In this document: positions 34,459 to 43,774 of the stretch, piece after piece
Position numbering within the stretch: position 1 is the first letter of the stretch
Layout of the letters: every line of letters starts with the position of its first letter
DNA from: Fannyhessea vaginae DSM 15829
GTDB taxonomy: Bacteria; Actinomycetota; Coriobacteriia; Coriobacteriales; Atopobiaceae
Direction: 5' to 3'
Assembly (NCBI RefSeq): GCF_000159235.2
Contig: NZ_ACGK02000002.1
Location: 124,001-188,000 of the forward strand
Length of the DNA stretch: 64,000 nucleotides
The notes under the pieces: generated by a model
What the model saw: the letters and a program-made list of their open reading frames with translations, nothing else
What the model was told of the DNA's origin: nothing
Database searches by the model: none
Program-made: the position numbers and the translations under genes

Positions 34459-36018
34459 ATGAAGCATATGAAAGTAACCAAAAAAAGTAACGCACAATTT
34501 GCCATAAGTGCAGGTTTGTCGGCACTTATGGTATGTTCTACTTTGGGTGTCGCTCCTGTGTTGGCTGTTGCCGATCCTGCTCCAAAGTCAGCAGTTAAGG
34601 ATTTTAGTAAAATCGCTCAACAGGTTCAAACCTATGATGCTGCAAAGCTTCATCCTAACGCAACTCAGGAACAACTTGACAAGCTGTATCCCACAACAGG
34701 GGACTCTCAGTCAAAGATAACTGTAAAAAATGTAAAAAACATGAAAGCCAAACTTGATCAGGAGCAAAAAGTTATCGATGGCAATAAACTTGCACAACCT
34801 GGTGGCTATCTTGAACAAGTAACAAAAGATAAGAATCAAGCTTCTCACGATCTACACGAGAAATATAAAGCACTCGAAAAAGCTGAAAACGAGTTAGAGA
34901 AAGCAAAAAGTGTTGATTACTTAGCTGATTTAGATCAAGACGCACCTCAAGAGTTAAAAGATAAAGCGTTGTCTGGATACAATGCAGCAGTTGAAGCGGC
35001 ACAGAAGGTAGTTGTTAGTGCTCAAGATGAAATAGCAAAAGCAACTAAGGTGCTCCAACAAAAGCAATTGTTACAGATCACTGTTCAGCTTGATGCACTA
35101 AAGAGCCAATTAGCTACCAAAGTTCCAAATTCCACTATGTTGAGTTACTATGAGAAATGGCTTGCAGGTAAAAAGGCTGAACTCGAAAAATTAAAAACTA
35201 TTGATTTAGGTGATTTTTCAGAAGAATATTTAATGATTCCGCGTGAAGAAGCTGAGCAGACTCAGACGTGGGAAGCTTTGAATAAAAAAACGGATGAGGT
35301 TAAAAACCGAATCAAAACTTTAGAGCAAAAGATTAAAAATGTTAAAGACAATCCAGATTATAAATCTATTACAGAGCAGATTAAAGATTTGGAAACTCAA
35401 CAAGCTTATCTAAAGAAGGAACTTTCAATTTCTGGGCGTCTTTCTCTTGGGGAAGTTCTTGGTGGTATAAGCGCAGATGACATTCTCAACAATGTGGGTA
35501 AACTTCATATTGCATCTATAGAAGACCTCACCAGAGCTACAGTGGATCCTGCTATCGAGACCTTAGCCCAAAAAGCAGAAAAAGAAGGTTTAAGCTTTAC
35601 TGCAAAGCAAATCCGTAAAGCTAAAACGCTTGATGGTGCAAACAATTTGCTAAAAGAAGCAGAGAAATCTGCTATCGAAACCTTAGCTCAAAAAGCAGAA
35701 AAAGAAGGTTTGAGCTTTACTGCAAAGCAAATCCGTAAAGCTAAAACTGTTGAGGGCGCTCGTGCATTGCTTAAATTTGCAGAAGATTCCAAGCTTAATA
35801 ACAAGCCCGAAAATAAGCCTGAAGCTCCCGAGCCTGATAACTCGGGTGATAGCACAACCTCTGGTGATTCCTCTCATGACAATACTTCTATGAGTAAGGA
35901 AAAAGCTCAAGCAAAGAAGACTCCTAAGACTTCTGACGTACTTGCAACTCTTCTTCCTATGCTTGGTGTTGTACTTGGTGGAACTTCCATTGCATTTGGA
36001 AAACATATGCGTCACTAA
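34459..36018 (+). CDS. Secreted coiled-coil surface protein with atypical sortase-type C-terminus
   Basis: Protein of 519 residues, no family recognised. A signal peptide (about 1-36) is followed by a Lys/Glu-rich, mainly helical region with coiled-coil character (about 60-350). Two tandem 40-residue repeats (about 365-444) follow, then a Pro/Glu/Ser linker. The C-terminal 34 residues resemble a wall-sorting signal: TPKTSD, a hydrophobic span, then the tail GKHMRH. The pentapeptide would be TPKTS rather than LPxTG, so anchoring might be by a variant sortase or simply by the hydrophobic tail. ATG 34459 has AAAGAGG 8 nt upstream, preferred over the start at 34408. Confidence 0.8.
   Translation: MKHMKVTKKSNAQFAISAGLSALMVCSTLGVAPVLAVADPAPKSAVKDFSKIAQQVQTYDAAKLHPNATQEQLDKLYPTTGDSQSKITVKNVKNMKAKLDQEQKVIDGNKLAQPGGYLEQVTKDKNQASHDLHEKYKALEKAENELEKAKSVDYLADLDQDAPQELKDKALSGYNAAVEAAQKVVVSAQDEIAKATKVLQQKQLLQITVQLDALKSQLATKVPNSTMLSYYEKWLAGKKAELEKLKTIDLGDFSEEYLMIPREEAEQTQTWEALNKKTDEVKNRIKTLEQKIKNVKDNPDYKSITEQIKDLETQQAYLKKELSISGRLSLGEVLGGISADDILNNVGKLHIASIEDLTRATVDPAIETLAQKAEKEGLSFTAKQIRKAKTLDGANNLLKEAEKSAIETLAQKAEKEGLSFTAKQIRKAKTVEGARALLKFAEDSKLNNKPENKPEAPEPDNSGDSTTSGDSSHDNTSMSKEKAQAKKTPKTSDVLATLLPMLGVVLGGTSIAFGKHMRH
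35551..35790 (+). repeat. Two tandem 120-bp repeats in the surface-protein gene
   Basis: Copies at 35551-35670 and 35671-35790, each encoding 40 residues starting AIETLAQKAEKEG. The first ~95 bp of each copy are nearly identical, mostly silent differences; the last 25 bp diverge. This is a likely site of copy-number change. Confidence 0.9.
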
Positions 36019-36049
36019 GGTGGAACTTGATTTTTCGTAAAGCATAGCT

Positions 36050-36127
36050 AAGAAAAATCCTCCTCAGCAATGGGGAGGATTTTTGTTAGAACAGTTTTCT
36101 TTTCTATTCGTAGCGCCGTATGCATGT
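36050..36127 (+). repeat. Dispersed direct repeat, copy 1
   Basis: About 78 bp, roughly 90% matched to 38008-38083 with small indels. It contains the surface-protein terminator, an AGAACAG-T-rich segment and the end GCGCCGTATGCATGT. Confidence 0.8.
36053..36084 (+). terminator. Terminator of the surface-protein gene
   Basis: AAAAATCCTCC (36053-36063) pairs perfectly with GGAGGATTTTT (36074-36084) across a 10-nt loop. It is part of the ~76-bp direct repeat. Confidence 0.85.
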
Positions 36128-36242
36128 TGTACGGTGATTATTCATAATCGCAGCACCTGTGTAGTGACGGGTAGTGCAATATAGCCTATTTCAAACTAAA
36201 AGCCCTCCAGAACTTACCCGCACATATTTGGCACCAGGCAAA

Positions 36243-37508
36243 TTACTTCTCAATACTCTTTTCCCACTTTGGATTGACGGCAATACCAGTAATGCGTGCG
36301 TTATCTTTTCGATACTCTGCTAAGCTATCTACATTAAATAGGTGCTCATATTCACCAGTTTTAAATACATAGCGCGTAAAGTCAAGAGTAGAGTCGTCAT
36401 TCTCTCCATCGTCAAGACGGTATACAGCATAAGGTGTTACATCAAAGAGAGGGTATCTTCCTTTGTGAGGCAGTATCTCGAACGTATAGAGGTGCTCAGC
36501 TTTTCCTGTTGTTATGTCAACTGAAAACACCTTACCCGTCCTTGTAACGAAGCACAACTTGCTCCCAAGCAAGATACCTTTTTCTCCTCCCGCGTCATGA
36601 GCGTTCATGTCAATAACGCTTCCATCGGAATTTACTACATCGATCATACGATGTGTATGCTCTTTTAGGTTCCATTCTTCTAAAACAGCATGCCCTTCAT
36701 TTTGCTGCTCAGAAAAACTCAAGAGATAAATACTATCGTTGTAGCGCTGATACATTTTGTGCGCGTGCTTGATACTGCTATCGTAAGGAATGCTCTCAAG
36801 CACTTGAGGGTTTTGCGGATCGTTTGCAGGATATACCTGAACTAAAACATCGAAATGCTCTATCTTCGCAAGTTCTTCATCTGATACACCAGTGTGCTTT
36901 TGATATACCGCTTTTGCTTGGTCAAGAAGATTGGGTGCATGGTTTGTTTGAGCTATGGCGTAAAGCGTATCTCCACATGCCCCCATGCTCATGTAGCCAC
37001 CGCGTACATCTACACTTTCAGTTTTATCTGCATCTCCTATAAGAACGGGCTGTTTGTAACCTTCAGAAGTACCTCCAACGCCATAGAATGCCATAAATCC
37101 TTTGCCATTATCTCGAGGATAACGTGCATATTCCGTTTGTGGTTTTATGTCGCGTGCAAGGACCTTTGTCCCATGATCATTGGTGAAGAAGTCAGAATCT
37201 TCACCGCCATAAAATATGCCTGTTGTTGTCCATATGGGATCTGCAGAAAGCATTTTTCCTGAACGAAATGCACGGATAGCACCCGTTGGGCTTGCAAGTA
37301 CCATATACCCCGTTTGCGGGGTTAAATCGAAATAACTATACGTAGGTTGGCTACTTAATTGCACAGCAAGCACTTGGTTTTCAGATGTGAAGCTTTTTGA
37401 GTTCATAGTATCAGCCGGCTTAAAAAAATAAAAAAGTATGAGTGATACCATGCATACAATTGCACATATAATGCTAACTAAAGCGCGTCGTTTTATAGTG
37501 CGACTCAT
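36243..37508 (-). CDS. Unknown membrane-anchored extracytoplasmic protein
   Basis: Protein of 421 residues that I do not recognise. The basic N-terminus and one hydrophobic helix (about 8-30) look like an uncleaved signal anchor, leaving ~390 residues outside. Recurrent beta-strand patterns (for example TGYMVLASPTGAIRAF and SKLCFVTRTGKVFSVDITTG) suggest a beta-propeller-like fold, which is inference only. There is no lipobox. ATG at 37508 has GGGAGG upstream, preferred over the start at 37532. It is convergent with the surface-protein gene and lies inside a pair of direct repeats. Confidence 0.75.
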   Translation of the reverse strand: MSRTIKRRALVSIICAIVCMVSLILFYFFKPADTMNSKSFTSENQVLAVQLSSQPTYSYFDLTPQTGYMVLASPTGAIRAFRSGKMLSADPIWTTTGIFYGGEDSDFFTNDHGTKVLARDIKPQTEYARYPRDNGKGFMAFYGVGGTSEGYKQPVLIGDADKTESVDVRGGYMSMGACGDTLYAIAQTNHAPNLLDQAKAVYQKHTGVSDEELAKIEHFDVLVQVYPANDPQNPQVLESIPYDSSIKHAHKMYQRYNDSIYLLSFSEQQNEGHAVLEEWNLKEHTHRMIDVVNSDGSVIDMNAHDAGGEKGILLGSKLCFVTRTGKVFSVDITTGKAEHLYTFEILPHKGRYPLFDVTPYAVYRLDDGENDDSTLDFTRYVFKTGEYEHLFNVDSLAEYRKDNARITGIAVNPKWEKSIEK

Positions 37509-38007
37509 AATAAGCCTCCCTTCGTCGGACAAGTTTTAAATCTTGTCTATTGTGAATAAATTGTAATTATTTTATATCATTTATATAAAGACATCTAGAA
37601 AAACTTTTATTTAGTGATATAGGCTTCAATTGCCTAGATACCATTCTTTAGGAGTTGGCACTAGAATCTTTTAACCACAAACTCATGAACTTAGAGCTGT
37701 ATGACAAAAAGTGTGTAAATGAGTTATTCTGTCGTAAAAGGATAAGTATTGCTGTGATGTAGTTCTGACCACACTTCAGCGTTTCCATATGTATCGTGAT
37801 TGCGAGCTTCCACACTCAAGACATCTATACCGCTGCTTTCCAGCCTTTGTCTTGCCATCTTTTACCATCTTGCTACTACAAACGAAAACAAATATTGGCG
37901 CTCATAATCCACCAACTAAAATTAGGAATTTTTTCTCTAATTTAGATGGTTTTACGTGCTTATATGCTGTTATTTTTACACACTTTTGTCCTATAACCCA
38001 TAAACTT

Positions 38008-38083
38008 AAGAACAAATCCTCCCCAGCAATGGGGAGGATTTTTTTAGAACAGTTTTTTCTATTCGCAGCGCCGTATGCATGTA
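38008..38083 (+). repeat. Dispersed direct repeat, copy 2
   Basis: Matches 36050-36127, same orientation, 1.96 kb away. Unlike copy 1 it does not follow a + strand gene, so it looks like a displaced intergenic segment. Confidence 0.8.
38011..38047. terminator. Terminator hairpin within repeat copy 2
   Basis: AAATCCTCCCC (38014-38024) pairs perfectly with GGGGAGGATTT (38031-38041); T7 follows on + and TTTGTT on -. In practice it can only end the - strand transporter transcript, about 145 bp after its stop. Confidence 0.75.
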
Positions 38084-38191
38084 TTGACGAGGTATACTCA
38101 TCGAACACTATGCTTGGCACCTGCGGCTTCTATCCATATGATCAATACATATGTTCGTCCTAAGTTTTGGTAGTTTAGATTGTTTCTAAGG

Positions 38192-38950
38192 TTAGATATG
38201 TTTTTGACCGTGCAGGTATCGTGCAAGAAATTCTTGCGTCCGTGCATGCTGTGGATTATCAATAACCTCCTCGGGCTTTCCTTCTTCTAAGATAATTCCT
38301 TCGTTCATGAAACATACATGCGAAGAGACATCTCGCGCAAATTCAATTTCGTGCGTTACAACCATCATGGTAAGCCCGGCATTTGCCAAGTCCTTCATAG
38401 CGGCAAGCACGCTGTCTACCATTTCGGGGTCAAGTGCGCTGGTAGGCTCATCAAAGAGCAAGATTTCGGGATCCATTGCAAGTGCACGCGCAATAGCAAC
38501 ACGCTGTTTTTGACCACCCGATAAAGAAGCTGGTTTTGCATGAATAAAATCTTGTAGCCCAACGTGTTCCAGCTCCAAAGCAGCTCTGTCTTGTGCTTCT
38601 TTTTTGCTGCGTTTAAGTACATGTGTTTGCCCAATAACGCAGTTATCCAACACACTTAGATTATTGAACAGATTAAATTGCTGAAACACCATGCCAACTT
38701 TTGCACGATACGGTCCTAGTTCAAAATCGGGATCAAGAATAGAAGCTCCATGATATAAAATTTGACCGCCCGAGGGTTTTTCTAACAGGTTTATACAGCG
38801 TAAAAAAGTACTCTTACCCGAACCAGAACTACCAAGGATACTAATTACCGAGCCTTTATACAATGAGAACGATACATCTTTAAGAACGCTGTGTTCTCCA
38901 AATGATTTTTGAAGATGTTGTATGTCTAGAATGATTTCTTTTTGTGTCAT
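38192..38950 (-). CDS. Amino acid ABC transporter ATPase (GlnQ/HisP-like)
   Basis: Polar amino acid uptake ATPase of 252 residues. Walker A GSSGSGKST, Q-loop FQQFNLF, signature LSGGQKQR, Walker B ILLFDEPTSALD and H-loop VTHE are all present. ATG 38950 has AAGGAG upstream. It lies 31 bp after the binding protein-permease fusion, its membrane partner. The lysine riboswitch upstream of that gene suggests the system imports lysine or a related basic amino acid. Confidence 0.95.
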   Translation of the reverse strand: MTQKEIILDIQHLQKSFGEHSVLKDVSFSLYKGSVISILGSSGSGKSTFLRCINLLEKPSGGQILYHGASILDPDFELGPYRAKVGMVFQQFNLFNNLSVLDNCVIGQTHVLKRSKKEAQDRAALELEHVGLQDFIHAKPASLSGGQKQRVAIARALAMDPEILLFDEPTSALDPEMVDSVLAAMKDLANAGLTMMVVTHEIEFARDVSSHVCFMNEGIILEEGKPEEVIDNPQHARTQEFLARYLHGQKHI

Positions 38951-38981
38951 GATGACTCCTTATACGCTTACATGGATAGAA

Positions 38982-40739
38982 CTATGCTTTAGCAGAAGAT
39001 ACATACGCATTAGGTGCAACGATATGCTTTTCAACATATTTGAGTCCTAAACTTGCAAGAAAAGTAAGTGCAAAGTAGATAACGCTTGCAATGAGATAGG
39101 TTTGGAACGTTTGATATGTGGTACCTGCAATAGATTTAGTAATAAAGAAGAGTTCCGATACGGCAATAACATTTAATACTGATGTATCTTTAATGTTCAT
39201 ATTTAACTCGTTACCAACTGAAGGCAAAATACTGATAACTGCCTGCGGCAAAATAATATGTACCATAGTATCCCAGTGATTGAGGCCAAGTGCATGAGCA
39301 CCTTCGAGCTGTCCTTTGGAAACACCTAAAATGCCGCCGCGGACGGTTTCGGAAAGATATGCACCTGAGTTTACCGATACAATGAAAAATGCCGAGGTAA
39401 GCGGTGATAAATCTAGATTAAAGAGTAATTTTGAACCGTAAAAGATAAGCATTGCCTGAACCATCATTGGTGTTCCACGGAATACCTCAATATATATTCG
39501 TATGAGTACAGCAACACTTTTATAGAGCATATAACGGATACGATGATGTTTTGACACCTGGATGGTTTGATAAATTGCAATGAGCAGTCCAATTAAAAAT
39601 CCTATAAACGTAGAGATAAACGAAATAATAACCGTATAGAATGTTCCGCGAATAAATTGGTCATGATAGGTATTCCAGATTTCTGCAATTTGATCAAAAA
39701 AGCTGGGGTGTTGTTCTCGTTGATTAAGATTTACCATGTCTTGCATAAGTGTTTGCTGTTGTTGAGGGGCAAAAGAGTCGAGAGCACGGTTGAGATATTC
39801 CATAAGCTTTGAACCTTTGCGTATACCAATTGCGGTAGACGCATCTATGCCATGAGTATCAAATCCTGCTCCGTCAGCAAATGAAATGAAGGTTAATTCA
39901 CTATTTGCAGCTACTGCAGCCATAGCAGCAGGTCGTTCAGAAACATACGCATCAATTTTTCCACTCATAACCGAAGCAATCATCGTGGGGAAATCGCTAA
40001 ATGCTACTTGTTTATTCACGTTAGGAATTTGATCGATCAACTTATAGTGAAACGTATTGAGTTGAGCGGTTACTTTGGCACCGGCAAAGTCTTGAATGGA
40101 TTTTGCCCCTGCAAATGATCCGCTTTTTTTAGTAACCATTACCATATCGGAATAGTAATAGGGGTGTGTGAAATCTATTTCTTTGCAGCGCTCTGGTGTG
40201 GAGGTCATGCCTGCGATAATAGCGTCAATTTTACCCGATTGAAGCGCAACCGAGAGTCCATCCCATTCCATTTTAACAATCTTGAGCTTAAGACCCAGGG
40301 CGTCAGCCATACGTTTTGCAACCTGCACGTCGTAACCATTTGCATATTCACCAGTAGAATTGCTAATTGGCACGCCATCGTGTGCATCGTTGGTTTGCGT
40401 CCAGTTATATGGCGCATAGTTTGCTTCCATACCAACGCTTAGAACACCTGGTTCTGAGAGCTCTGTTTGTGAAAGTTCTGATGGTAGCTGCGTATCTGTT
40501 GAGTCAGACTGTTCTTGAGCAATACCTGGCTGATATGTGCTTGCAAGGAGCAGCGCACATACAAGTGTGCTAGCCATAAGCTGCAAGAAGTGTTTTGTGG
40601 CAACACTACATAATTGCTTAAAACATAGATACGTATAATACAAAGATTTTCGATACGTACGAACCGCAGTACTATATAATCCTTTGAGAAATTGTGTAAT
40701 TTGTTGGGGTGTGTGCTTATGCTGTGCTGAGCCGTTCAT
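38982..40739 (-). CDS. Amino acid ABC transporter, fused binding protein and permease
   Basis: Protein of 585 residues: an N-terminal segment with a hydrophobic helix (about 53-69), an extracytoplasmic type II periplasmic binding domain (about 95-345; NGYDVQVAKRMADALG, IDFTHPYYYSDMVMV), and a HisM/GlnP-type permease with about five helices (about 355-575; EAA loop EGAHALGLNHWDTMV). The tethered binding domain replaces a free lipoprotein. ATG 40739 with AAAGG upstream is preferred over the start at 40832. A lysine riboswitch and a possible terminator precede it, so expression should fall when lysine is high. Confidence 0.93.
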   Translation of the reverse strand: MNGSAQHKHTPQQITQFLKGLYSTAVRTYRKSLYYTYLCFKQLCSVATKHFLQLMASTLVCALLLASTYQPGIAQEQSDSTDTQLPSELSQTELSEPGVLSVGMEANYAPYNWTQTNDAHDGVPISNSTGEYANGYDVQVAKRMADALGLKLKIVKMEWDGLSVALQSGKIDAIIAGMTSTPERCKEIDFTHPYYYSDMVMVTKKSGSFAGAKSIQDFAGAKVTAQLNTFHYKLIDQIPNVNKQVAFSDFPTMIASVMSGKIDAYVSERPAAMAAVAANSELTFISFADGAGFDTHGIDASTAIGIRKGSKLMEYLNRALDSFAPQQQQTLMQDMVNLNQREQHPSFFDQIAEIWNTYHDQFIRGTFYTVIISFISTFIGFLIGLLIAIYQTIQVSKHHRIRYMLYKSVAVLIRIYIEVFRGTPMMVQAMLIFYGSKLLFNLDLSPLTSAFFIVSVNSGAYLSETVRGGILGVSKGQLEGAHALGLNHWDTMVHIILPQAVISILPSVGNELNMNIKDTSVLNVIAVSELFFITKSIAGTTYQTFQTYLIASVIYFALTFLASLGLKYVEKHIVAPNAYVSSAKA

Positions 40740-40832
40740 AAGACGCCTTTCGCTTGAAGTGCGGTGTAGATACGATAAGGCTGAGCACGGATACATATGT
40801 ATACAGTCTGAGATGAAGTGCCACAAAGGCAT

Positions 40833-40919
40833 GTATAAAAACAGTTTTATCTGGCTTTAATCGTACCTGTTGTGTTATACGCTCCAAGTACAATTATGTA
40901 TAAGCGTTTAACTGTTTTA
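40833..40919 (-). terminator. Possible riboswitch expression-platform terminator
   Basis: On the - strand AAAACAGTT (40910-40918) can pair with AACTGTTTT (40838-40846), the second arm running straight into TTTTTAT. The loop is long (~60 nt) and can hold a smaller TTATAC/GTATAA stem. It lies between the lysine aptamer and the transporter start. Confidence 0.5.
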
Positions 40920-40922
40920 TTT

Positions 40923-41080
40923 TCAGTAGCGCTCCACATCTGTGACAGTTACAAAGATATTATCCCTGTACCCAAGCATATTATTTGGCAATAATATGCT
41001 TTCGGCGTTTGGCACCTTTCCTTTTCTTCACAGCTCCCGCTCAAAAAAGTAATCTTTACCAAACGCTCCTCTACCTTACG
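40923..41080 (-). promoter_or_regulatory. Lysine riboswitch (L-box)
   Basis: Read on the - strand, the aptamer starts with GGTAGAGGAGCG (near 41080) and ends with GGAGCGCTACTG. Outer P1 pairs GGTAG with CTACT. P2 pairs GCGTTTGG (41059-41066) with CCAAACGC (41005-41012) perfectly. P4 is a perfect 12-bp stem (40974-40985/40990-41001). Conserved L-box stretches GGGAGCTGTGAAG, GAAAGG, CGCCGAA and AACTGTCACAGATG are present in order. It precedes an amino acid ABC transporter, the expected target. Confidence 0.9.
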
Positions 41081-41301
41081 TGGCTCAAAGTTTACTCGTC
41101 TTTACATAAATTGCAAGCAAAAATTTACTCATTGGTGTGTATTTAATGGTCATATATTAATTATAAATGTATAAAGCCGATTGAATATCCAATAAACTGT
41201 AAAATTCTCGTAAAGAGGAGTTACGAGATGTAATGCATGCTTGCATAAGGAAGCCTTAAAAAATTACGATTTGATTTAAGGGATTATATAGAGGACACAA
41301 A

Positions 41302-41382
41302 ATGTATGCAAAAGGCTCCCTCATTTTATTCATCAAAATTTTGCACATACAAATGGTTCGATGCTCCTATGTTTTTGAATAA
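41302..41382 (+). CDS. Possible 26-residue small protein
   Basis: ATG 41302 has GAGGA (41291-41295) 6 nt upstream and a 26-codon frame. The peptide is hydrophobic in the middle (LILFIKIL), so a short membrane peptide is conceivable. No homology recognised; chance is a serious alternative. Confidence 0.2.
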   Translation: MYAKGSLILFIKILHIQMVRCSYVFE

Positions 41383-41484
41383 ATAGTGATGACGCCTCGT
41401 GAATCATATTGTTATCGCATTGATAAAGCCATTATCTCTTGTGCAGTAAGCGCATATGTCTTTTGTGATGTGTGTAAATTTCTG

Positions 41485-41527
41485 ACAAATAAGCCCCGCA
41501 CGTGCCACAGCACCTACGAGGCTTATT
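41485..41527 (-). terminator. Terminator of eno
   Basis: AATAAGCCCCG (41488-41498) pairs with CGAGGCTTATT (41517-41527) with one mismatch. On the - strand the stem leads into TTATTTG. It lies 34 bp after the eno stop. Confidence 0.7.
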
Positions 41528-41560
41528 GCTTAGCTTAGAGCTACTTTATAACACTTTGTA

Positions 41561-42862
<1,302 letters not shown>

Positions 42863-42905
42863 TCATAAATGCTTATGTATGAAAAATATTTACATAACCT
42901 TGTAT

Positions 42906-42934
42906 AGTATAAGCTAAGTTTGAAGTCTTGACAC
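42906..42934 (-). promoter_or_regulatory. Likely eno promoter
   Basis: On the - strand GTGTCA (42929-42934) and TATACT (42906-42911) are separated by 17 bp, about 56 bp before the eno start. The -10 matches five of six consensus positions, the -35 four of six. Confidence 0.55.
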
Positions 42935-43033
42935 CTATTTATAATTTTATGCACAACTCGCATATTTGCCCAGTGTTCTCTAGACATTTTTGTGTACCCA
43001 TTGCATAGGGTATCCAAGAGTTTTGTATACGTA

Positions 43034-43411
43034 TTATTTTTTTCTTTGGAATACAACCATTCTCCGCGCAGATGCGTATATACCAAGGCAAAGAATAAGA
43101 CCAAGAGCATTGATAATAAATTCTAGGAGTGTTTTGTCTCGTGCCATCATACCAAATGCGGCACAAATAAAGCATAAAAGCACGGCAAGTGAGGCGCGGT
43201 TCATTACCGTTACAGCGCGTGAGGGTACGTTTATAAGGCGCGCAGAAACATAGCCCACATATATCATGGTTAAACTTTCTATGACGCATAAGTACACATG
43301 GAATTTCATGGGGTCTGCCGCAATAAGTAAACATGTTGCAATAATTGAGATAATTCCCAACAAGAGCGATGTAAGCGCGGCAAATTTTACTGTTTTAGCA
43401 AGCGTATTCAA
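43034..43411 (-). CDS. Small unknown integral membrane protein
   Basis: 125 residues with four predicted membrane helices (about 9-33, 38-60, 70-90, 95-115) and a basic C-terminus (RRMVVFQRKK). No family recognised. The start is TTG 43411 with AGGAG about 6 nt upstream, which supports it as a real gene. It reads towards eno; 183 bp separate them, so it may have its own promoter. Confidence 0.7.
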   Translation of the reverse strand: MNTLAKTVKFAALTSLLLGIISIIATCLLIAADPMKFHVYLCVIESLTMIYVGYVSARLINVPSRAVTVMNRASLAVLLCFICAAFGMMARDKTLLEFIINALGLILCLGIYASARRMVVFQRKK

Positions 43412-43774
43412 GGCTTCTCCTATCTGCCCTTAAGCTATAATCCCGGCTGAAATCATAGGCGCATACAAGTTTGTACAAGTACGTGTATATCACGGGTTTG
43501 CCCAACGGTAAGCATGGTACAGTTGGCTTGTGACATACCCAACAAGTGTGTGGCTTGATTTCGTGCGTTACTGGTAAGTATAGCAAACTTAAGTAATGCG
43601 ACGCAGCGTCTGTTCGTGTTGTTCATTTCACATCGTAATATATGAGCTTAGCTGCAGGTATATCATCATCTGTCTTATGTCTTTATGGAACTGCTCCATC
43701 TTATGAATAAACCTGATACCATTTATAACATCAAAGGTTGAAGTCAACATACAACTAAAGGAGTTGCAACGTTT
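43412..43774. other. 363-bp divergent region before pdxS
   Basis: Holds the promoters of the small membrane protein (-) and pdxST (+); none is clear. No PdxR-like gene is adjacent, and no riboswitch or convincing ORF is seen. GTTGG and CCAAC can form a weak hairpin near 43520-43541. Confidence 0.5.

Larger units (their letters stand above)
37509..38191. other. 683-bp AT-rich intergenic region
   Basis: Lies between two - strand genes. The first ~250 bp are very AT-rich and should hold the promoter of the 36243-37508 gene. A short open frame, 37655-37762 (35 codons, TTG), has AGGAG abutting its start and is not called. The right part holds copy 2 of the direct repeat with its terminator. Longer open frames here cross the repeat and look spurious. 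Confidence 0.6.
40740..41560. other. 821-bp region with a lysine riboswitch and unassigned sequence
   Basis: The left half is the riboswitch leader of the transporter. The right half (41090-41487) is AT-rich. It holds a hairpin, CTCGTAA (41207-41213) with TTACGAG (41221-41227), whose loop shows GAGGAG, followed by ATGTAA, and a 26-codon open frame at 41302-41382. The eno terminator lies at 41488-41527. Confidence 0.6.

Noticed and set aside
37655-37762. 35-codon ORF starting TTG
   Set aside because: The AGGAG abuts the start with no spacing and there is no homology; may be a remnant but cannot be supported.
37789-38163. 124-codon + strand ORF
   Set aside because: It runs through the direct repeat and terminator hairpin, has no ribosome-binding site and its composition is unlike the neighbouring genes.
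34181-38191. Integrated mobile element around the surface-protein region
   Set aside because: Despite the neighbouring tRNA and direct repeats, there is no integrase, transposase or duplicated tRNA 3' end.
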